Assembly: GCA_029465975.1 (NCBI GenBank)
Contig: CM055745.1
Location: 16,479,616 to 16,543,615, forward strand
Length of the DNA stretch: 64,000 nucleotides
Reading direction: 5' to 3'
DNA from: Dallia pectoralis
Lineage: Eukaryota; Chordata; Actinopteri; Esociformes; Umbridae
The notes under the pieces: model-generated
Databases searched by the model: none
What the model was told of the DNA's origin: nothing
The model's input: the letters and a program-made list of their open reading frames with translations, nothing else
Program-made: the position numbers and the translations under genes
Shown: in pieces, positions 12,601 through 25,800 of the stretch
Position numbering within the stretch: the first letter of the stretch is position 1
Layout: each line of letters begins with the position of its first letter

Positions 12601-15600
12601 TAGCCCCTACAGTGCATACGGATGGTATTCACAGCGCATACAAGTGATTGTGTTTCTGTAGCCCCTACAGTGCATACGGATGGTATTCACAGCGCATACA
12701 AGTGATTGTGTTTCTGTAGCCCCTACAGTGCATACGGATGGTATTCACAGCGCATACAAGTGATTGTGTTTCTGTAGCCCCTACAGTGCATACGGATGGT
12801 ATTCACAGCGCATACAAGTGATTGTGTTTCTGTAGCCCCTACAGTGCATACGGATGGTATTCACAGCGCATACAAGTGATTGTGTTTCTGTAGCCCCTAC
12901 AGTGCATACGGATGGTATTCACAGTGCATACAAGTGATTGTGTTTCTGTAGCCCCTACAGTGCATACGGATGGTATTCACAGCGCTTGCAGAACTTTTTC
13001 TACATGTTATGACATTACAGCCTTATTCCAAAACAGATTTTATGCATTTTTTCCTATAAAATTCTGCACATAATACCCGATAATGACGTGAAGTGAAAAG
13101 GTGTGTATAATATTTTATATAGATTTGCAAAAAAATACGAACATAAATATAGCATGTACATTATTATTCACAGCCTTTGCTCAATACTTTGTTGAAGCAC
13201 CTTTGGCAGCAATAACAGCCTGAAGTGTTTTTGAGTGTGATGCTAAAAGCTTGGCCTGCCTATTTTTGGGCAGGACCTCTCAACTAGGGATGCACCGAAT
13301 ATTCGGCCACTGAAAATTTTCGGCCGAAAATGGCCCAAAAGGGTATTTTCGGTTTTCGGCCGAAATACTTTTATCACCGAAACAATACGGCCGAAATATG
13401 TTGTGATCTATTCTGATCCTCTGCACTTCATCGCGACTGTACTTGATCCGCGTTATAAAGACCATTACTTGGATGCAGAAATAAAGCAGCGCGCACGAGA
13501 AATGATCCAGGCGGCGATGGATGCGGAGAACCCGCGTGGAGACGGAGCAATAGGGCACCGAGCAGTAGGGCACCGAGCAGTAGGGCACCGAGCAGTAGGG
13601 CACGGAGCAGCAGCGCACGGAGCAGCAGCGGACGGAGATCAGAGCGCAGAAAAAAAGACTTGTCTCTCTGCACTAGATGAGGGGCATGCACCCTCGTTGT
13701 CTGATATGTTCAGTGAAATCCTGCAAGAAAGTGCCTCACATGGGCGTAGGTTTAGGGGGGGACGCTGGGGACATGTCCCCAACAACATTTTAACATGACT
13801 AAATTGTCCCCACCAATATTTTAGCGAACTCCGTTATGAGTTTGTGAAGCGATTTGGGGCAATTCCGACCGTAGCGCCAGGAGGACGGTACTAGAAACAC
13901 CGCAGTTTGATTGGCTAAAAAACCTAGGGGAGGGGAGTTATCTGACACGCTATAAGTACACAGGAGAGTGACTGAAGACAACGGTAAAGTTACCAGTGCT
14001 TTCTGTTAATACATACCCCATATGTTAGAATCTTGCAGTCACAATAAACAGTGGAAATGTTTCCTGTGTATATTTTGCTTATGTAATGTGGCCTATTTGG
14101 GATATCCCATTAGTAGGGGCGGAGTAGTGGCACCACCAGTGTCGCTACAATATATTGAATCTGACAAACAGCATTACCATCTAAAAGTTGAACGCCAGGT
14201 ACTACATAATGATTTTTGTCTGCACATGGATAGGCCTATGCTAGTTAAACTTTAGTGTAGTATAAAAGCAACAGGCTATTGTCTCAACTAAACGCAAAAA
14301 TAATCACATTATTCTCAGTAAAAGTTAAAGCTGAGACCAAACCTACGCCCTTGGTGCCTCATCCATAAATGCAATGGTACTAATAATTGGCATAATTTAT
14401 TTCGGTGTTTCGGTTTTCGGTCTTGGTTTTCTCTTTTTCGGTTTCGGCCAAGAATTTTCATTTCGGTGCATCCCTACTCTGAACCTCCATCAGGTTGGAT
14501 GGGGAGCGTCGTTGCTCAGACATTTTCAGATCTCCAGAGATGTTAAAGTCTGGGCTCTGACTGGGCCACTCAGGGACATTCACATAGTTGTCCCGAAGCC
14601 ACTTCTATATTATCTTCGCTGTGTGCTTAGGGTCGTTGTTCTGTTAGATGAACCTTCACCCCAGTCTAAGGTCTAGTGCGCTCTGGAGCAGGTTTTAATC
14701 CACGATGTCTCTACATTGCTGCATTTATATTTACCTCGATCCTGAATAGTCTCCTACTTCCTGCCGCTGAAAAACATAGATTTTTTTGTTTCAACTGACC
14801 TGAGAATCTTGTTTCTCATGGTCCGAGAGTCTTTCAGGTGCCTTTTGACAAACTGCAGGTGAACTGTCATGTGCCTTTTAATGAGAAATGGTCTCTCGTC
14901 TGGCCACTATCATACAGGCCTGATTGGTAGAGTGCTGCAGAGATGGTTGTCCTTCTGGAAGGTTCTCCTCTATTCACAGAGCAACGCTGAAGCTCCAGCA
15001 GAGTGACGATCTGGAAACGTATAGAATAATTCCCAAACCGATATATTATTTCATAGAGTAATCTTTTTTCCAATCTGTTTTTTGACACAGTACAGGTGAC
15101 AGAAAATGACTTAAGGCAATACAGTCCAGTTTCAGTATTTTTCAAAACGGAAAAAAAACCTTCATACCCCCACCTCGCCCAATGGGACCCAACAGAGTAG
15201 GAGAGAGGTAAAATAGTTGAATAGGGCCCATATCAGCCCAGGGGCACAGCACTAAAGGGACACAAAGGACAGACAGAACAACGACAAGAGACAGACAGGA
15301 AGACAGAGCAGCTACCCATGGAGTAATCTTGCTAAACTCTCGTTGTAAGGGTCTGTTATGCAGAACGATCATTGACCCAGTCCCTAAAACCTGAGCTCAA
15401 TGGTCATATCCGACTCCACGACGATGCTTAATTTGTGTCTGCCAATAGAAACCACCCCGATGTGTTTTATCGGTCCCAAACGTTGTGTTCCCCTTGCAGT
15501 ATTCTCTGCGGATCTCCCCGCCCCTGCCCGTCATGATGCCCCGGGTTCAACAGAGGGATCCCAACAGACTGGGCACCTCCATTGGCTCCTCTGGCCAGAA

Positions 15601-16332
15601 CTTCCCAGACCCTCTCAACCCTGATCTTTCAACCGCCCCAGGCCAGGGCCGCTGTGGGGTTTCCCTGGCCAAGCGCTGGCCCCAGGCCTCAGTGTGGCCC
15701 AGCTGGGACCTGCTGGAGGGCCAGCAGAGGCCCTTCAGTATTGAGAGGGAGGCTCGGCTGCACAGGCAAGCTGCAGGTACTTACCCAGAATGCTTTGCCT
15801 TAGACATCAGAAAGAGCCAATGAATTGCATGCGTTCGTGAATCTGAGTCACACTTGAGTTTGCTCTTGTCTGTGTGGAATGAATGAGCTATATTGCTGTC
15901 ATTGTTTTTCCCAGCGGTGAACGACGCCACCTTCACGTGGAGTGGCCAGCTGCCCCCAAGGAACTACCAGAACCCTGTGTACTCTTGCAAAGTGTTCCTG
16001 GGAGGCGTGCCCTGGGATGTGACTGAAGGTGAGAAGAGACCCACACCTCAAACCAAACAGAGACATCATTTCTGTTTGAAATGGTTGAGCATTCCTAAAT
16101 GAGGCACAACTCCATTTCTGTGTTTTGGCTCTGGCATAACTCATCAGTTTGTAGACTCAATAAGATCATATAAGTCATTGATGGCGTCGCACCTGGATAT
16201 ATTGCAGAGAATAAACTTTATTTGGGTAGCCTGGCAACTGCTGTGACTGACATCTCTCTCTCTACCCCTCTCTATATATATTCTCTCTGCCTCTCTCTCT
16301 CTCTCTGCCCATCTCTCTCTCTCTCTCTCTGC

Positions 16333-16371
<39 letters not shown>

Positions 16372-16517
16372 CATCTCTCTCTCTCTCTCTCTCTCTGCCC
16401 ATCTCTCTCTCTCTCTCTCTCTGCCCATCTCTCTCTCTCTCTCTGCCCATCTCTCTCTCTCTCTCTCTCTGCCCATCTCTCTCTCTCTCTCTCTCTCTCT
16501 GCCCATCTCTCTCTCTC

Positions 16518-16550
<33 letters not shown>

Positions 16551-16552
16551 GC

Positions 16553-16625
<73 letters not shown>

Positions 16626-16741
16626 CATCTCTCTCTCTGCCCATCTCTCTCTCTCTCTGCCCATCTCTCTCTCTCTCTGCCCTCTCTCTGCCCTCTCTCT
16701 CTGCCCTCTCTCTCTCTCTCTGCCCATCTCTCTCTCTCCCA

Positions 16742-16777
<36 letters not shown>

Positions 16778-16815
16778 GCCCATCTCTGCCCATCTCTCTC
16801 TCTCTCTCTCTCTGC

Positions 16816-16854
<39 letters not shown>

Positions 16855-19800
16855 CATCTCTCTCTCTCTCTCTCTCTCTCTGCCCATCTCTATTTTCTCT
16901 CTCTCTCTGCCCATCTCTATTTTCTCTCTCTCTCTCTCTCTCTGCCCATCTCTATTTTCTCTCTCTCTCTCTCTCTGCCCATCTCTATTTTCTCTCTCTC
17001 TCTGCCCATCTCTCTCTCCCCCACTCCCCCACCCTCTCCACAGCCAGTCTAATCAACACGTTCAGTGTGTACGGCCCTCTGAGTGTTGAGTGGCCGGGTA
17101 AGGACGGGAAGCACCCGCGCTGTCCCCCAAAAGGTAATGTGCCCAAAGGTAACGCTGCCGCGGTAGGAATTTATATTTTTATCTTTGTTCTGCCAGAACA
17201 CAGAGGTGGACACGGGCACGTAATAGTGGGGTTTCAATTGATCACTTCTTTTCGGGGGATTTCTCAATTATAACCATAGTCAACTGGAATAATATTTAAT
17301 TTCTAGCGGTGTGTGACAAGATCTTGTGGTATTGAATGTGTCGATGTTTCTCATTCAGCTGAAAAGCTGTTTGCAATATCAACCTGAGGAATTGGGAGGG
17401 TGATTTGTCCTCGTAGTTCAGTAGTAATATATAACCAGAATTAAAAATAGTAAAAATTCAAAATGTAATTTTCTGCTTAAAATGACTATTTTTATTAGCT
17501 ACCGATGTGTTGATGTCCAAGCATAAGCTGCTAAAACTGCCATCTTGAAGTTTCAGTATTGAGAGAACACTACTTTGATTATGGTAGCACTTATTGTTCG
17601 CACCTAAAATAAATAATCCAAGATAAACATTGTTATATATTTTTGTTATTTATACTGGATTTTTTTAATGTTCAATTTGTGGAAAGGAGTTTAGTTTGAA
17701 GGTTACATGCATAGTTATAAACTCATGTGAAATTATACAGGAGAGAAGTCAGTCAGTTGAGATTGTGCTTAATCCTTTTGCAGTGCTTGGGTATTGTTCC
17801 TTTTGCAGTGCTTGGGTATTGTTGAGTTTTTTACTGCACACAATAATTCATACACAGCAATTATGCACCTGCATTGTGTTGCATTTGGTGACTTTCAGTC
17901 AGATCAAATACAATTTCTCCAGTCATGTATTTAATCATTGAAGATTTCTTAAAAATGGTGTTAAAATACCGTCTCACTCTTGTAAACCCTATATCGTGTA
18001 TAGCCACAGCTCTATCAATTACCATTAAATATGATTGTAGTTGACTATGGTTATAATTTATAATGCACGTGTTTATGTTACAAAAAATTGTTTTATTGCC
18101 GTAAACGTGTGGGTGTGTCGGTATATAAGATTCAATGCAGAGATATACGTTGCACAGGTAATGCTACCTGAAATTGGTTTGGGCACTAAACACATTTCTG
18201 GTCTTGTAAGTGGAAACCTGTGTATTCCTGGTGATACTCTACCGGATACTGTGTGTCCCCTGGTGATACTCTACCGGATACTGTGTGTGCCTGGTGATAC
18301 TCTACCGGATACTGTGTGTCCCCTGGTGATACTCTACCAGATACTGTGTGTCCCCTGGTGATACTCTACCGGATACTGTGTGTCCCCTGGTGATACTCTA
18401 CCAGATACTGTGTGTCCCCTGGTGATACTCTACCAGATACTGTGTGTCCCCTGGTGATACTCTACCGGATACTGTGTGTCCCCTGGTGATACTCTACCAG
18501 ATACTGTGTGTCCCCTGGTGATACTCTACCAGATACTGTGTGTCCCCTGGTGATACTCTACCAGATACTGTGTGTCCCCTGGTGATACTCTACCGGATAC
18601 TGTGTGTCCCCTGGTGATACTCTACCGGATACTGTGTGTCCCCTGGTGATACTCTACCAGATACTGTGTGTGCCCTGGTGATACTCTACCGGATACTGTG
18701 TATTCCCTGGTGATACTCTACCAGATACTGTGTGTTCCTGGTGATACTCTACCGAATACTGTGTGTTCCTGGTGATACTCTACCGGATACTGTGTGTTCC
18801 TGGTGATACTCTACCGGATACTGTGTATTCACTGTATGGTAATTGTAGGCTCTATTGTAGTACTGTATGGTAATTGTAGGCTTTATGGTAGTATGGTAAT
18901 TGTAGGCTTTATGGTAGTATGGTAATTGTAGGCTTTATGGTAGTATGGTAATTGTAGGCTTTATGGTAGTATGGTGATTGTAGGCTTTATGGTAGTATGG
19001 TAATTGTAGGCTTTATGGTAGTATGGTAATTGTAGGCTTTATGGTAGTATGGTAATTGTAGGCTTTATGGTAATTGTAGGCTTTATGGTAGTATGGTAAT
19101 TGTAGGCTTTATGGTAGTATGGTGATTGTAGGCTTTATGGTAGTATGGTGATTGTAGGCTTTATGGTAGTATGGTGATTGTAGGCTTTATGGTAGTATGG
19201 TGATTGTAGGCTTTATGGTAGTACTGTATGGTAATTGTAGGCTCTATGGTAGTACTGTATGGTAATTGTAGGCTCTATTGTTGTACTGTATGGTAATTGT
19301 AGGCTCTATTGTAGTACTGTATGGTGATTGTAGGCAATATGGTAGTACTGTATGGTAATTGTAGGCTCTGGTAGTACTGTATGGTAATTGTAGGCAATAT
19401 TGTAGAACTGTATGGTAATTGTAGGCTCCATGGTAATTGTAGGCTTTATGGTAGTATGGTAATTGTAGGCTTTTATTGTAGTACTGTATGGTAATTGTAG
19501 GCTTTTATTGTAGTACTGTATGGTAGTACTGTATGGTAGTTGTAGGCTTTATGGTAGTATGGTAATTGTAGGCTTTTATTGTAGTACTGTATGGTAATTG
19601 TAGGCTTTATGGTAGTACTGTATGGTAATTGTAGGCTTATGGTAGTACTGTATGGTAATTGTAGGCTTTTATGGTACTGTATGGTAATTGTAGGCTTTTA
19701 TGGTAGTACTGTATGGTAGTTGTAGACTTTTATGGTAGTACTGTATGGTAGTTGTAGACTTTTATGGTAGTACTGTATGGTAGTTATAGGCTTTTATGGT

Positions 19801-22800
19801 AGTACTGTATGGTAGTACTGTATGGTAGTTGTAGGCTTTTATGGTAGTACTGTATGGTAGTACTGTATGGTAGTTGTAGGCTTTTATGGTAGTACTGTAT
19901 GGTAGTACTGTATGGTAGTTGTAGGCTTTTATGGTAGTACTGTATGGTAGTACTGTATGGTAGTACTGTATGGTAGTACTGTATGGTAGTACTGTATGGT
20001 AGTACTGTATGGTAGTTGTAGGCTTTTATGGTAGTACTGTATGGTAGTACTGTATGTATGATTGTATGTATGATTGTGTCCGCTTCAGGAACTATTATTC
20101 CATTTTATGAAAGTTACAGACTTTCTAAAATAAGCATTAACAACAGCATTGTGCAACGGGTGCCAGAAGCACTGTAGCGGCGTTAGTCCTTATAGCCACC
20201 AGACTCTGCAGACTGAAACCCCTGGAGATTTTGTCCCGTGTGGAACTCTGGAGGCATTAGCTGCTGAGTTTGTACTCGGGCGTTTTATCATGCACAGTGA
20301 GAGTTATGTAGGGCGTTCTATTTGGCCGCTAACGTTTCTCCCTGAGTCACGCTCACCGTCTTACTTTTGTCCTTTTTTGCATTGAGAAGGGATGGCTGTT
20401 AAGTGGATATTATGGTCATGGGTGAGCATGGTTATTTCTGGCAAGCAGTTTCCCTGCCATGCTCGGCTAGTATTTGCTGACGTCTTTGCGAACACATGTT
20501 GTGCTGTGACTCGTCATCATCGTGATGCGATACACGCGGTGAGGAAACTGCTTGCGTGGCTTGAACATTCTACGGCTCATCGGAAACCACCTGTGTGGCC
20601 TATTTTGGTCCAGGCTGCTGTGTCCCGTGCACTTGCACTTATAAAGCATTAGTTAAAATCCAGCCCACTGACCGTTTGTTTTCCAAACGCGTGTTTCCAC
20701 TCACTGAGGATAAAGACTGTCGCCACAATAAGGTTGGCTGACATATTGCCATGAACTTGCTAATCGTAACGAGTGTGTCACATGATGCTGGTCTTTGTGC
20801 AGGTTATGTGTACCTGGTGTTCGAGAACGAGCGATCTGTGCACGGCCTACTGCAAGCCTGCACCCAGGACCAGTTCCCTCTGGATGAGTACAGGGAGTAC
20901 TACTACAAGCTGTCCAGCCGTAGGATGCGCTCCAAGGATGTGAGTACCCCCTATAGAGCACCGGCCCCCCTGTAGGGCACCGGCCCCCCTGTAGGGCACC
21001 GGCCCCCCGTGGTACGGGATGTAGCTGAAGTCTGTTATTCGTGTTATAGTATTTAAATCCTCTTTGGTCCCGCTATCTAGATTAGTCAGTTTAGTCTCCC
21101 ACCATTGTATTCAAGGTTTAAATCTAGTCTACCACTATTATTAGTGTATTGCAGGGAAAATGACTTATTATTATAATTAGTGTATTAAATGGAAAACTGT
21201 TAGTGTATTGCATGGAAAACTTCTACTATTATTATTAGTAGTGTATTGCAGGGAAAACTACTACTATTATTATTATTATTAGTGTATTGCAGGGAAAACT
21301 ACTACTATTATTATTATTAATAGTGTATTGCATGGAAAACTACTACTATTATTATTAGTGTATTGCATGGAAAACTACTACTATTATTATTAGTGTATTG
21401 CAGGGAAAACTACTACTATTATTATTATTATTAGTGTATTGCATGGAAAACTACTACTATTATTATTAGTGTATTGCAGGGAAAACTACTACTATTATTA
21501 TTATTATTAGTGTATTGCATGGAAAACTACTACTATTATTATTAGTGTATTGCAGGGAAAACTACTACTATTATTAGTGTATTGCAGGGAAAACTACTAC
21601 TATTATTATTAGTGTATTGCAGGGAAAACTACTACTATTATTATTATTATTAGTGTATTGCAGGGAAAACTACTACTATTATTATTATTATTAGTGTATT
21701 GCAGGGAAAACTACTACTATTATTATTATTATTAGTGTATTGCAGGGAAAACTACTACTATTATTATTAGTAGTGTATTGCAGGGAAAACTACTACTATT
21801 ATTATTATTATTAGTGTATTGCAGGTGGAAAACTACTACTATTATTATTAGTGTATTGCAGGGAAAACTACTACTATTATTATTATTAGTAGTGTATTGC
21901 AGGGAAAACTACTACTATTATTAGTGTATTGCAGGGAAAACTATTATTATTATTATTATTATTAGTAGTGTATTGCAGGGAAAACTACTACTATTATTAT
22001 TATTAGTAGTGTATTGCAGGGAAAACTATTATTATTATTGCTGCTTGTGTCCCCAGGTACAGGTAATCCCATGGATGCTGGCCGACAGTAGTTTTGTTCG
22101 CTGCCCGTCCCAGCGACTGGTTCCGAGTAAGACTGTGTTCGTGGGGGCGCTGCATGGCATGCTGAACGCAGAGGCCCTGGCCGTCATCATGAATGACCTC
22201 TTCCACGGGGTCATGTACTCTGGCATCGACACCGACAAGCACAAGTACCCCATAGGTTGGTGGACCAACGATGGTTAGCGCGATCCCATGACACGGTTCT
22301 AAATTAAACTTTTATTACATTTTATTAATAGAACATATTGAAGGTAAATGGTATACATACCACAAGCCTTGTTTAGTGCGATACACACTGCACTAAATCA
22401 TCTAAATATTCTCCCTGATTCCACTGTAAAAGTTACAGAAAAATGTGAGTTTCTTTATCAAGGTTGACGCAATTATAGCTCGTATCTCACTTTCTGATCA
22501 TGATCATGTTTTAGTCCTCAGCCATGCTTTCAACCATTTTGAGCCTGTGGCCCTTTCAACATTGATGGATATAGTCACATATGAAGCAGATATTGTTCTT
22601 CTCAACATTGATGGATATAGTCACATATGAAGCAGATATTCTTATTCTCAACATTGATGGATATAGTCACATATGAAGCAGATGTTGTTCCTCTTAACAT
22701 TGATTGATATAGTCACATATGAAGCAGATATTCTTATTCTCAACATTGATGGATATAGTCACATATGAAGCAGATATTGTTCCTCTTAACATTGATTGAT

Positions 22801-25800
22801 ATAGTCACATATGAAGCAGATATTCTTATTCTTAACATTGATTGATATAGTCACATATGAAGCAGATATTCTTATTCTCAACATTGATGGATATAGTCAC
22901 ATATGAAGCAGATATTGTTCATCTCAACATTGATGGATATAGTCACATATGAAGCAGATATTGTTCATCTCAACATTGATGGATATAGTCACATATGAAG
23001 CAGATATTGTTCATCTCAACATTGATGGATATAGTCACATATGAAGCAGATATTGTTCCTCTTAACATTGATGGATATAGTCACATATGATGCAGATATT
23101 GTTCCTCTTAACATTGATGGATATAGTCACATATGAAGCAGATATTGTTCATCTCAACATTGATGGATATAGTCACATATGAAGCAGATATTGTTCCTCT
23201 CAACATTGATGGATATAGTCACATATGAAGCAGATATTGTTCATCTCAACATTGATGGATATAGTCACATATGAAGCAGATATTGTTCCTCTCAACATTG
23301 ATGGATATAGTCACATATGAAGCAGATATTGTTCCTCTTAACATTGATGGATATAGTCACATATGAAGCAGATATTGTTCATCTCAACATTGATGGATAT
23401 AGTCACATATGATGCAGATATTGTTCTTCTCAACATTGATGGATATAGTCACATATGAAGCAGATATTGTTCATCTCAACATTGATGGATATAGTCACAT
23501 ATGATGCAGATATTGTTCTTCTCAACATTGATGGATATAGTCACATATGAAGCAGATATTCTTATTCTCAACATTGATGGATATAGTCACATATGAAGCA
23601 GATATTCTTATTCTCAACATTGATGGATATAGTCACATATGAAGCAGATATTGTTCCTCTCAACATTGATGGATATAGTCACATATGAAGCAGATATTGT
23701 TCCTCTCAACATTGATGGATATAGTCACATATGAAGCAGATATTGTTCCTCTTAACATTGATGGATATAGTCACATATGAAGCAGATATTGTTCCTCTTA
23801 ACATTGATGGATATAGTCACATATGAAGCAGATATTGTTCATCTCAACATTGATGGATATAGTCACATATGAAGCAGATATTTCCCTTACAGATATTGTT
23901 CCCTCACATCTTTTGATACAGGTGTTGGATGCTGTTAATCCAAGCATTTTGTCAGGAACAAATAGCTCTCATGTCTGACACTGTTCCATCCAGTTTTAAT
24001 CTGGATATTTAAACTTAGAACATAGATGGCTTCCTTATCTTTAGATTCAGTCAAATGCAGCCAAGCCTTTGACCTTTTGGCGTGTTCATCCATCCTAGCA
24101 AGCAACCAAATGAGATGTGTAGTGATTCTAGCGAATCAGGTTGTGAGGCAATGAGATTATTCTTCATTCATTTTAAATGTGTTTGGCAGGCAATTCAATA
24201 ACATTATTAGACAATTAGGTGATTTTATTTAATTGACATGACCGTTGTCACGACACAACGTTACCTCATAGGACCCACTAGTCTCTATAGCAGTATCTCT
24301 AGGGTCTGACCCGTGTCTTGAGGAATTTGGAACCGGCTCCATCCCCATCTCGAGTGTTCACACGTTTGTTCTCCCTGCAGGGTCGGGACGTGTGACCTTC
24401 AACAACCAGAGGAGCTACCTGATGGCTGTGAGCGCCGCCTTTGTGGAGATCAAAACTTCAAAGTTCACCAAGAAGGTTGTCATTTCTGGTTTTCAGCAGT
24501 AGCTAGCCTCTAACAGAGCCAGAACTAAGGGACCTTATGGAGGGAGATGGTGTCACTTCTGGTTTTCAGCAGTAGCTAGCCTCTAACAGGGTCAGAACTA
24601 AGGGACCTTATGGAGGGAGATGGTGTCACTTCTGGTTTTCAGCAGTAGCTAGCCTCTAACAGGGCCAGAACTAAGGGACCTTATGGAGGGAGATGGTGTC
24701 ACTTCTGGTTTTCAGCAGTAGCTAGCCTCTAACAGGGTCAGAACTAAGGGACCTTATGGAGGGAGATGGTGTCACTTCTGGTTTTCAGCAGTAGCTAGCC
24801 TCTAACAGGGTCAGAACTAAGGGACCTTATGGAGGGAGATGGTGTCACTTCTGGTTTTCAGCAGTAGCTAGCCTCTAACAGAGCCAGAACTAAGGGACCT
24901 TATGGAGGGAGATGGGGTCACTTCTGGTTTTCAGCAGTAGCTAGCCTCTAACAGGGCCAGAACTAAGGGACCTTATGGAGGGAGATGGTGTCACTTCTGG
25001 TTTTCAGCAGTAGCTAGCCTCTAACAGGGCCAGAACTAAGGGACCTTATGGAGGGAGATGGGGTCACTTCTGGTTTTCAGCAGTAGCTAGCCTCTAACAG
25101 GGTCAGAACTAAGGGACCTTATGGAGGGAGATGGTGTCATTTCTGGTTTTCAGCAGTAGCTAGCCTCTAACAGGGCCAGAACTAAGGGACCTTATGGAGG
25201 GAGATGGTGTCACTTCTGGTTTTCAGCAGTAGCTAGCCCCCCTCTAACAGGGCCAGAACTAAGGGACCTTATGGAGGGAGATGGTGTCACTTCTGGTTTT
25301 CAGCAGTAGCTAGCCTCTAACAGAGCCAGAACTAAGGGACCTTATGGAGGGAGATGGGGTCACTTCTGGTTTTCAGCAGTAGCTAGCCTCTAACAGGGTC
25401 AGAACTAAGGGACCTTATGGAGGGAGATGGTGTCACTTCTGGTTTTCAGCAGTAGCTAGCCTCTAACAGAGCCAGAACTAAGGGACCTTATGGAGGGAGA
25501 TGGTGTCACTTCTGGTTTTCAGCAGTAGCTAGCCTCTAACAGAGCCAGAACTAAGGGACCTTATGGAGGGAGATGGTGTCACTTCTGGTTTTCAGCAGTA
25601 GCTAGCCTCTAACAGGGCCAGAACTAAGGGACCTTATGGAGGGAGATGGTGTCACTTCTGGTTTTCAGCAGTAGCTAGCCTCTAACAGGGTCAGAACTAA
25701 GGGACCTTATGGAGGGAGATGGTGTCACTTCTGGTTTTCAGCAGTAGCTAGCCTCTAACAGAGCCAGAACTAAGGGACCTTATGGAGGGAGATGGGGTCA

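Larger units (their letters stand above)
13285..14476 (+). mobile_element. hAT element inserted in the Tc1 element
   Basis: The terminal inverted repeats TAGGGATGCACC and GGTGCATCCCTA are perfect over 12 bp. Flanking octamers are ctctcaac (13277-13284) and ctctgaac (14477-14484), a target-site duplication with one mismatch that sits exactly where the Tc1 text is interrupted. The ends carry the TTTTCGGCCGAAA and TTTCGGTTTTCGG motifs typical of this fish hAT group. It holds a transposase fragment and a further nested element. Confidence 0.9.
12958..15015 (-). mobile_element. Truncated Tc1-like element hosting two nested insertions
   Basis: It starts at a TA (12956-12957) with CAGTGCATACGG. It then reads like the common fish Tc1 family: ATTCACAGCCTTTGCTCAAT at about 13168, AAGCACCTTTGGCAGCAATA at about 13195, CCATCAGGTTGGATGGGGAG at about 14486, and CTGGAAGGTTCTCCTC near 14955. 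Similarity fades after about 15015, so the far end is missing. The transposase would read on the minus strand but is broken and lacks most of its length. Two hAT insertions at 13285-14476 interrupt it. Confidence 0.85.

Noticed and set aside
16144..17052. Frames encoding RERERE or SLSLSL proteins on both strands
   Set aside because: Pure (TC)n microsatellite inside a cpeb1 intron.
20149..20652. Short plus-strand frames before cpeb1 exon 8
   Set aside because: No recognisable domain, splice context or conservation visible from sequence alone.
22552..23890. Regularly spaced repeat resembling a CRISPR array
   Set aside because: There are no unique spacers; it is a head-to-tail 46-bp minisatellite in a vertebrate intron.
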